Source of the DNA: Brevibacillus laterosporus
GTDB taxonomy: Bacteria > Bacillota > Bacilli > Brevibacillales > Brevibacillaceae
Assembly: GCA_007833815.1 (NCBI GenBank)
Contig: CP033464.1
Location: 3,466,001 to 3,530,000, forward strand
Direction of reading: 5' to 3'
Length of the DNA stretch: 64,000 bases
Positions 54,801 through 62,696 of this stretch are shown here, in pieces (position 1 is the stretch's first letter; each line of letters starts with the position of its first letter). The position numbers and the translations under genes are program-made. The notes beneath the pieces are model-generated. The model was not told the origin of the DNA. It did no database searches and saw nothing but the letters and a program-made list of their open reading frames with translations.

Positions 54801-55409
54801 GTGAGAAGTTTTTTCGGAACAACAAATGCAATGTCTCCCACTAGTCAAGACTTTGTATGGGTGAGTGAGTACTACGACGGCACTCACCTAGCAGAGTTTG
54901 ATTTTGAGACTAAGGAAGAGAATAGCTTTTATGATATTAAAGTAGATCAGTTGAATAGGTTTGGTATTGTAGGTAATGGATCAAAAATATTCTTTGAATC
55001 AAATGGACTATTTAATGTCAAAGGTAAAGGCTACTCTTTAAGTTATGTTGTAGATGGTGTTGAGTATCAACTAACAGGAGACCTAGAGAAAATCAATGAC
55101 ATCATCACATTTAAAGATGCAGAAGCCACAGGAAACTTACTTGGCGGCGGAAAGATCACAACAAGCATCGAACAATTCAGCGTAGGATATGCTGTTGTAA
55201 AGACAGTGGATGATGTTACGTTTACGTTAAGAGTGCTAGTAAAGGTACCTAATAACGGACAGATGTACTTTAACATTGCGATGATGGCTAATAAAAACTT
55301 ACATGGAAAATTAGTTCTTATGCGAGCGAATGATAGAAAAGAATTTGAGATAGATGCTCCTTTAAAGAAAGGGATTATGGGAGAAATTAATCATTTAATT
55401 ACCCATTAA
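54801..55409 (+). CDS. Beta-rich structural protein, 202 residues
   Basis: Start GTG 54801 after GGGGAGAAGTAACA. Opens RSFFGTTNAMSPTSQDFVW, then alternating strands (FDIKVD-like and SLSYVVDGVEYQLTGDL), ending KKGIMGEINHLITH. No signal peptide, Cys or known motif. It lies 35 bp after the module protein and 14 bp before the first head-stalk gene, so all three are co-transcribed. No family is recognised. Confidence 0.5.
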   Translation: MRSFFGTTNAMSPTSQDFVWVSEYYDGTHLAEFDFETKEENSFYDIKVDQLNRFGIVGNGSKIFFESNGLFNVKGKGYSLSYVVDGVEYQLTGDLEKINDIITFKDAEATGNLLGGGKITTSIEQFSVGYAVVKTVDDVTFTLRVLVKVPNNGQMYFNIAMMANKNLHGKLVLMRANDRKEFEIDAPLKKGIMGEINHLITH

Positions 55410-55423
55410 GAGGGGGAGTAAAG

Positions 55424-57592
55424 TTGGCAGTAACTCCATTGAATTTTCATGGGCTGGTATTTTTAGATAACGCTGGTTCGGTAAGAGACCAGAGAAATCA
55501 TACATTTATAGCACAAAGTCTAACAAAAGTTGCGACTACTCCGTTCCCTACTAAGCCACTTATTTATGCGGGAGCGAACGGTTTCGGTAGGTTTGTTAGT
55601 AGGTTTAATAGAAACCACGATGGGACTATTGGTGAATACATATCTGGTAACGCTTGGGCTGAGGGTACCAGCAATGTGAAAGACGTACAACCAAATCCAA
55701 AGGATTCCCCTACAGCATCAAGAGTCACAGGAGGTTTTGCGTTTTACACAGCAAGTGATAGGAACACAGAGTATTTAGTTGGGTGGAGTAGATCAAAACA
55801 AGTATTATATCGATGGGATATAACAGGAGAGTATCCTCCAATGGCAACAAAAGAGGTTGAATTTAAAGTAGCACCCACTAAAGGCGGTGATTATAACCGT
55901 GGATGTTGGGATGGGGATGAAACTTTATATTTCTACAGCAGTGTCGATGATTTTATCTATTCGTGGAACGTAACAACACCTACAACATCTATGGTAAAAA
56001 TTGTGAAACTAGACATCACAGAAGATGTAAGAAACAAGCTTAAAGACTCATATGTAGGTACAGGCATGCTAATTAAAAATGGTGTCGTATACATGCCTTC
56101 GAGCGCATCTCCAACTAAACCGGTTGATGAGGCACTGTTTGCATATGATTTCGATTCAGGTAAATATCTAGGTTCGTTACTTACCTCTGAATTAAGATCG
56201 CATGGATTAAATGTATTTGATCAAGATTATGGTTGTTTACAATTAAACCCTAGAAGTGACATTGCTTTTTTAATGAGTACGATTACTAATAGTTCAATGA
56301 TAATTCAATATAAAACTGTATTTCTTACATTGATAGGCGACGTAGACATTAACGATAATATTCACAACCAAAATGTCAATCTTACTATTAAATTTATAAA
56401 GCAAGAAGACGTTGACGGTCTCGGAGATCAAGCTAAATTTCGAATTTTGGTTAATGGGGTAAAAGTGTATCCAGCAGACTCAGATTTTACTGATATTCAG
56501 CCAACACCGTATACCGCAACTGTTAATGGGGTATCTAACTTGTATTTCAATAAGGTGGGTAGAAATGAGGTAATAATTGAAGCAGATAACAACCAAGGTG
56601 TAACAGTAAGTAAGAACGTATACGTTAATGTGGTAAACACCGACCCTGTCATAACTCAGTCAGAAGCTAATCCAAGCACTACTCACTCCGATTTAGTGTG
56701 GGTGGAGGCCACTGCAGAAACTGAAGCAGGCGACTACATGAGCTATAGGTTCACTATAAACGAAAAAGTATACGCTGACTGGTCAGATGCCATATACACA
56801 ACTCCGCTGCATATTAGATTTATGCTTAGACCAAGTGATCTTAAAATCGGTAACAATAGTATCAAGATAGAAGTAAAAGACAATTTCAAAGACAACACAA
56901 ACGTATCGGAAAGTACACTCACTGTTGTGAAAACAAATACGAAACCAAACGTCGAGGTAAGTGTCAAAGGACAAACCGTATTCGTTAGTGCGACAGATAA
57001 CGATAACGATAAGGTGAGATTTAACGTATCAATTAATGGCAATAGCTTTTTACCTTCTAGTGGTATGTCCCCATACTACGAAGTTCCTTTTGAGACTTCT
57101 GTAGATATTCCAAAACAAATGATTAAACATGGTCAGGAAAACACAGTATCAGTCTCTGTCCAGGACATAGCGGGAGATATTGTAACGCAAGAAGTATCAT
57201 CATCAATCGAAATGTCAGGACTCATGTTTAGGGATAAAAATGGTAGCTATTACACAACAGATACTGGCGAGTTATTAAAATACCTAGATGTTGGAAGCTT
57301 AAAATCAGGCGAAACATCTCCGGCCTATCAGGTTTGGATCGAAAATACAACAGGGTACGTTATGCACGGAGTAGTAGTTAAAGCCATTCAAGGAGACCTA
57401 GACTCTATTACAGAAAAGATCGAACTGAGTAAAGAGATTAGTCCTTTTACTTCAGTAGAATATGTTTCTTTTACGGAGCCGCTACAGCCAAACGAAGCAC
57501 AGTCATTCTTTTTTAGGATTGTATGCAATGAGGATGCGGCTGGTGGAGGAATATTTAAATTAAAAGTATACGGGAAGCCATCACTTACCTAG
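55424..57592 (+). CDS. Head-stalk protein 1: possible propeller head, Ig-like stalk, shared C-module
   Basis: A 722-residue protein. Residues 1-310 are a beta-rich head with repeated W/Y blocks (TEYLVGWSRSKQVLYRWDI, then ETLYFYSSVDDFIYSWNV), possibly a propeller. About 311-590 has three Ig-like units, the last with DNDNDKVRFNVSINGNSFLPSSG and ENTVSVSVQDIAGD. From about 600 is the shared module (MFRDKNGSYYTTDTGELLKY, then GGIFKLKVYGKP). Start TTG 55424 after AGGGGGAG. No signal peptide. Proposed receptor-binding or display protein of the particle. Confidence 0.6.
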   Translation: MAVTPLNFHGLVFLDNAGSVRDQRNHTFIAQSLTKVATTPFPTKPLIYAGANGFGRFVSRFNRNHDGTIGEYISGNAWAEGTSNVKDVQPNPKDSPTASRVTGGFAFYTASDRNTEYLVGWSRSKQVLYRWDITGEYPPMATKEVEFKVAPTKGGDYNRGCWDGDETLYFYSSVDDFIYSWNVTTPTTSMVKIVKLDITEDVRNKLKDSYVGTGMLIKNGVVYMPSSASPTKPVDEALFAYDFDSGKYLGSLLTSELRSHGLNVFDQDYGCLQLNPRSDIAFLMSTITNSSMIIQYKTVFLTLIGDVDINDNIHNQNVNLTIKFIKQEDVDGLGDQAKFRILVNGVKVYPADSDFTDIQPTPYTATVNGVSNLYFNKVGRNEVIIEADNNQGVTVSKNVYVNVVNTDPVITQSEANPSTTHSDLVWVEATAETEAGDYMSYRFTINEKVYADWSDAIYTTPLHIRFMLRPSDLKIGNNSIKIEVKDNFKDNTNVSESTLTVVKTNTKPNVEVSVKGQTVFVSATDNDNDKVRFNVSINGNSFLPSSGMSPYYEVPFETSVDIPKQMIKHGQENTVSVSVQDIAGDIVTQEVSSSIEMSGLMFRDKNGSYYTTDTGELLKYLDVGSLKSGETSPAYQVWIENTTGYVMHGVVVKAIQGDLDSITEKIELSKEISPFTSVEYVSFTEPLQPNEAQSFFFRIVCNEDAAGGGIFKLKVYGKPSLT

Positions 57593-57600
57593 TAATAAAC

Positions 57601-57634
57601 AAGCCTGAGCATGCCTTGACGTCTCAGGTTTTAT
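57601..57634 (+). terminator. Weak intrinsic terminator
   Basis: AAGCCTGAG and CTCAGGTTT arms with a long loop, then TATTATCC, 8 bp past the stop. Confidence 0.5.
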
Positions 57635-57661
57635 TATCCTTATTAGAAAGGAATGTTCAAA

Positions 57662-60288
57662 GTGGCAAAGCTAACGAAAGTATTTAAATTTACCAATTGT
57701 GGGGCAACTGGCAGGAATGGAGCCAATCAAACACAAGTTGATCAAAAATATAGCGGGACTACCTTAGACAAGGCAGTAACATCAGTAAATGGGGTACAGC
57801 GGTGGACAGTCCCCCTGGATGGGGAATACATAATCGAAGCCTTAGGGGCACAAGGAGGGCAAGGTAATCCTTCTGCCAACCCACCAGGCTGGATCGGTGG
57901 GAAAGGCGCTAGAATGAAAGGCAAATTTAAATTAAAGAAAGGTACAGTACTATATGTAGTTGTCGGCCAAATGGGGCAGACAGGTTTTGGTGATTATAAT
58001 TCTGGTTGCGCTGGAGCAGGAGGGGGTGGCACCCTTGTATACCACGGTGACATCGGTGGGAACGGACTTCTAATTGCAGCAGGAGGAGGTGGAGGAGGTG
58101 GAGGTGGCGTCCACGGTAACGGTTCCCGTGTACATGGTACGGTCAACAAAGATGGTAACATGGGTGGGAATGGCACTAACGATGCCCCTCAATATTCAGG
58201 CAATGGCGGAAGCAACGGCATGGGCGGTAGCTCTGTTGAATTAATAGAAAATATGCCCTACCAAGGTGGAGGAGGAGCTGGATGGAAGGGAATGGGAAAG
58301 AGTGGAAGCAGTTCCCCTACTAATGGAGGAAATTGGTGGGACGGTGGTAAGTTTCAATCTGCCGAAGGAGGTTTTGGTGGAGGTGGAGGAACAGGAGATA
58401 CACGTAATAACTACTCTTACGGAGCAGGCGGAGGTGGTGGGTATTCAGGTGGAGGCGGCGCTTATTACACCACAGGTAATGGTGGAGGCGGTGGTTCTTA
58501 TAATGCCGGAACAGAGCAAGAAGAAACAACAGGAATAAATGAAGGTCATGGCGTGGTGATTATTTCTTTTAGTGCAAATGAAGAAGATATACCTGAAGGA
58601 TTCAAAATGGATTTTTTAAATACTGGTACTGGTATAACAGGTAATCTGCAAAAGTTTATTGTACCTAGGGGAGGAATCTATAAAATAAGTGCGTCCGGAG
58701 CTAGAGGCGGTAATGTAGGAGGTAACTTAGGAGGAAAGGGAGCATTCGTATCTGGAGAATTTAATTTAGATGAAGGAGACACAATCCATCTATTAGTAGG
58801 TCATATGGGACTAGATAAACCCTTTAGCGACTACGGGGGTGGAGGCGGAGGTGGCTCATTCGCTGTTAAGCAAGACAATGACTCTAGCTATATTTTTAAG
58901 CCGCTAAATGTAGGCATAACACCGCTAGTAATTGCTGGAGGTGGTGGTGGTGCTGGAGACAACGGAGGTAACTTTAGTGGAGGTGCAGGTAACGGGGAAA
59001 CCACAGGTAATGGAGAAGGTGGTACAGGATTACAGAGTAATCGTAATAGTGGTGGTGCTGGATTTATTGGTGACGCCAAACCATCTGCTGCAAAGCCCCC
59101 AATTAGCTTCCTTAATGGAGGAACAGGGGGGACCGAGGAACCTATTGGGGAGGCTTTGGTGGAGGTGGTCTACCTTACGATGCAGGAGGAGGAGGAGGAG
59201 GCTACACTGGAGGTAACGGTGGAGAAGGTGTCAAGGGTGGTTTTGGTGGATCATCTTACAATACAGGTCTTAATCAGATAAGGCAATCAGGAGTCAATAA
59301 CGGGCACGGAAAGATAGAAATTACATTTATCAAACCAACACCTCTAATAATCACAGCGGTAATTGAACCAACAACAGTACATGCAGAAAATGTGAAATTA
59401 GATTTCACTATAGATGATCCCAATGATTTGTCAGTGAATTATAAAATATTTATAAATGATATGCAGAAGGAACCGTCCAATGGGTTTACTGATCCAGTAA
59501 GACCTCCATTTCGTGTATCTTTTATTATCAGTAACTTAGATTTAATTACAGGAAATAACATCATTACCGTAGTGGCAAGTAACACGGAAGGAGTAGAAAC
59601 TACTAAGAAATTTGAAGTAGTTAAACAGAACAGCAGCCCATTAATTACTGATGGAGTTATTGAAGGTAGCTATCTAAGGGCTAAGATAACTGATGAGGAC
59701 AACGACAAGATCAGGTACAGAATAGTAGTTAATGAACTACAGTTATTTCCGCACAGAGGGTTTAGCAAACTAATCCAAACACCAGTCAGTATTGAATATG
59801 GAATTCCTAAAAACCTTATAAAACTAAATCAGTCAAATACAGTATTGATAGAGGCACTGGATTCAGTTGGTACTTTAAGCTTGAAAGAATTTACCGCCAC
59901 TATGGGCTATACCGGAATGATGTTTACAACAAGAGATGGAGAATTTTATTCCACTGATTTAGGTGAGGTACTGAAGTATCTGGATATGGGGAGGGTGCTG
60001 GCAGGAAGCGAACCTGTAATCTATGAGGTGTTTTTGAAGAACACAACAGGAATACCAATGAAGAAACCTAAGTTATGGGTAGATCAAAAGGACTTGAACC
60101 CTGTATCAGAAAAAATAGAGTTGAGCAAAACAAAAGAACCATTTGAACCTACTGAAAAAATTAACTTTGGGCAAGATTATGAGATGGCACATAATCAGTC
60201 AGTGCCTTTCTACGTTAGAGTGAAGACTACAGAGGACGCGGTTGGTGGAGGGAAATTTGATATATGGGTATCAGCAGATCCACTATAA
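57662..60288 (+). CDS. Head-stalk protein 2: poly-glycine head, Ig-like stalk, shared C-module (frameshifted)
   Basis: Bases 57653-59281 give 542 residues that lose the glycine pattern after about residue 493. One frame back (-1), the pattern continues: FGGGGLPYDAGGGGGG to GFGGSSYNTGLNQ, then straight into the frame of 59392-60288. So this is one gene of about 875 residues, broken in GGGGGG at 59126-59131. The head has two Gly-rich lobes (ALGAQGGQ, then ASGARGGN), like adhesins with packed glycine helices. Two Ig-like units (DPNDLSVNYKIFIND, DEDNDKIRYRIVVNE) and the shared C-module follow. The start GTG 57662 has AAAGGA at good spacing. Confidence 0.65.
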
Positions 60289-60302
60289 GGGAGGCTTAGA
60301 AT

Positions 60303-62630
60303 TTGGCTAACGGTTATTTTACAATTTACGTGGCTCAGAACGATACAAATGTAACTGTCTTAGGGGATAATCGCTATGGACAACTAGCGATGGGAGTCAA
60401 TGCAGGTACCAACAATTCTAACACATCTCCAACCCGTATAGTCAATAATACCTTGCTAAACATAGTAAAAGTAGTGTCGGGTGGGAGCCATTCTTTGTTT
60501 CTGACTGCGGATGGTAAGTTATATTCAGCAGGACTTAACTATGTTGGTCAATTAGGTGTCCCCGATAACTTTGGGACCAGTAACTATAACTACTACCCTA
60601 AATTTGTGATGGACGATGTGGTAGAAATAGAAGCAGGGTCTGTTACTTCATTTGTAATCAAAAGTAATGGAGATCTATATGGTTTTGGGTATGGCAGTCT
60701 GCTTGGAATAGGTGCGACTGAACATACATATACACCTAAGAAGTTGGCAGAAGGGGTAAAAGCGGTATCGGCAACTAATAACAATACCATGTTAATAAAG
60801 GGAAATGGAGATTTATACGGTTGCGGAAGCAATGTTTATGGGAACCTAGCATTAGGTCACTCAAAGGAGATTTTAACTTGGACTCTAATAACTACTGAAG
60901 TCAAGCAAGCAAGTCTCTCTGTTTCCAATTCATACATTGTAAAAAAGAACGGTAAGGCTTATGCTTGTGGACTCAATACCAAAGGTCAAATGGGCAACAC
61001 TGATGGTGTAGGTAGTACCAATATAAAATTTGAAAGATTTGTATATGTTACTGACAACGTTATGAGTGTATTTACAGTTGGCAGTACTGGATATTTTCAC
61101 AAGAATGACTTTAAACTATTGGGATGCGGAGACTCTTATTTTGGGCAATTAGGTGGAGGCAGAACCAACGACATATACTCTTCATTAGTTGAGGTCGGTG
61201 AAGCTAAATTAGTAGGAGGGGGAGAGAGTCACTTACTTATAAAATCTGATTCTGATGGTTCATTGTATGGGGTAGGTTATAGCAAATATGGGGCGTTAAC
61301 TACAATTAATTCAGTCAATCCGAATTTCATTAATGTAACAAAAAACGTTGACACTAAAGTCAAAACGATAATAAACTGTGTCTCGAAATTAATAGATTTT
61401 TCTGAAATAACTATGAGTAATCAGCTAAGAAAAGGACCGTTTAAATTAGCTGCTAAAGTCGACCATCTTGAAGGTCTTAAAATGCAGTATAAGGTGTTGC
61501 TCAATGGCGTCCAGAAATATCCCGAGACGGGGTGGACATCATTAGAAAACAACCCATTAAGTATAAAGGAGACTATGCCTGCTTCCTATTTTAATCAAGG
61601 TGAGAATATGGTTACCCTAGTCGTTAGAGACTCTGAAGGCTATGCTGTATTGCACCCAGAAAATGTAACTCTAGTAAATGAGAATCCAGAAGTAATTAAT
61701 CCTCAACTATCTGCTATAGAGATTCATGCTGAAGAGGTTGCATTTAACGCTACAATAATAGATGCAGATGGTGATAAGGTTAGGTATAAAGTATCTTTGA
61801 ATGGTGAACAAATTCCTCCATATAGTGGGTTTAGTCAATTTATTAAATCACCAACCAATTTATCAGTAACATTTAACAATTCCATTCTTGTTATAGGAAA
61901 AAATACGATTAGAGTAGATGTTGAGGATGAAGTTGGAGGAATAGGTACTTATACTACAGAAGTAACTAAATTAAACAATAATCCAGTTATTACAGGTACA
62001 ATAAAAGGCTCCTGCCTATCTGCAAAGATAACAGATGAAGACGGAGACCGAATAAGATATAAAATGACTTTGAACAACAAGCAAGTACTTCCAGTTAATG
62101 GCTACACAAAACTAATGAACACACCTGTAGTTCTAAATCAATCATTCCACAGAACTCTAATAAATGTTGGAGATGAGAATGTACTAAAAATAGAGGCTAT
62201 GGACGAGGTTGGTGGAACATTCTCAAAAGACATCAGATTTACAGGAATTCATTCTGGTCTACTATTCTGTGATGCCGAAGAGACATTGTATACAACAGAG
62301 ATAGGCGAACTACTGAAGTTCCTTGACTTTGGAGATGTAATATCAGGACAAACAACGCCAGCAGAAAGAGTGTGGGTAAAGAATACATTAGGATTTCCAG
62401 TAAATGATTTAACTATAACCGTAAATCAAGGAGACTTAGATGGAGTCACTACTAAAGTAGAAATAAGTAGATTTGACTCACCTTTTGTTAGTGAGAATAG
62501 TTTAGTATTTTCAGGACTCACGGAACATGACGAAAAAGTTAACTTCTATGTAAGAGTAGATACGGCAAAAAAATCTAACTCTAGCGGAGTATTTGACATT
62601 ATAGTTGAAGCCGACCCAGTGATCGAATAG
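60303..62630 (+). CDS. Head-stalk protein 3: seven-repeat RCC1 propeller, Ig-like stalk, shared C-module
   Basis: A 775-residue protein. About 15-345 holds seven RCC1-type repeats with G-x-x-x-x-G-x-L cores: LGDNRYGQLAMG, AGLNYVGQLGV, FGYGSLLGIG, CGSNVYGNLALG, CGLNTKGQMGN, CGDSYFGQLGGG, VGYSKYGALT. Seven make a full propeller. About 370-640 has three Ig-like units (QYKVLLNGVQKYPETGW; DADGDKVRYKVSLNGEQ; DEDGDRIRYKMTLNNKQ). From about 650 is the shared module (LFCDAEETLYTTEIGELLKF). Start TTG 60303 after AGGGAGGC. No signal peptide; a protein- or glycan-binding head is inferred. Confidence 0.68.
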   Translation: MANGYFTIYVAQNDTNVTVLGDNRYGQLAMGVNAGTNNSNTSPTRIVNNTLLNIVKVVSGGSHSLFLTADGKLYSAGLNYVGQLGVPDNFGTSNYNYYPKFVMDDVVEIEAGSVTSFVIKSNGDLYGFGYGSLLGIGATEHTYTPKKLAEGVKAVSATNNNTMLIKGNGDLYGCGSNVYGNLALGHSKEILTWTLITTEVKQASLSVSNSYIVKKNGKAYACGLNTKGQMGNTDGVGSTNIKFERFVYVTDNVMSVFTVGSTGYFHKNDFKLLGCGDSYFGQLGGGRTNDIYSSLVEVGEAKLVGGGESHLLIKSDSDGSLYGVGYSKYGALTTINSVNPNFINVTKNVDTKVKTIINCVSKLIDFSEITMSNQLRKGPFKLAAKVDHLEGLKMQYKVLLNGVQKYPETGWTSLENNPLSIKETMPASYFNQGENMVTLVVRDSEGYAVLHPENVTLVNENPEVINPQLSAIEIHAEEVAFNATIIDADGDKVRYKVSLNGEQIPPYSGFSQFIKSPTNLSVTFNNSILVIGKNTIRVDVEDEVGGIGTYTTEVTKLNNNPVITGTIKGSCLSAKITDEDGDRIRYKMTLNNKQVLPVNGYTKLMNTPVVLNQSFHRTLINVGDENVLKIEAMDEVGGTFSKDIRFTGIHSGLLFCDAEETLYTTEIGELLKFLDFGDVISGQTTPAERVWVKNTLGFPVNDLTITVNQGDLDGVTTKVEISRFDSPFVSENSLVFSGLTEHDEKVNFYVRVDTAKKSNSSGVFDIIVEADPVIE

Positions 62631-62637
62631 TAGCTAA

Positions 62638-62669
62638 CTCCCCTATAATATATAGGGGATATTTTTTTG
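62638..62669 (+). terminator. Intrinsic terminator
   Basis: CCCCTATA and TATAGGGG arms with a 3-nt loop, then ATATTTTTTT, 10 bp past the RCC1 gene. Confidence 0.75.
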
Positions 62670-62696
62670 GAAATCTAAGAATGGGGGGTGGGAATT

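Noticed and set aside
58266..58538. 90-codon plus-strand frame in the glycine-rich region
   Set aside because: Glu/Val-rich out-of-frame reading of GGN-rich codons; the glycine frame is the real one.
59126..59131. Asserting programmed -1 frameshifting at GGGGGG
   Set aside because: The heptamer is A-GGG-GGG rather than an ideal slippery site, and no clear downstream pseudoknot was identified. Kept only as one of three explanations.
59392..60288. Separate 298-residue gene starting at GTG 59392
   Set aside because: No ribosome binding site, and its frame extends upstream into clear glycine-rich sequence that continues the preceding gene; treated as the second part of a frameshifted gene.
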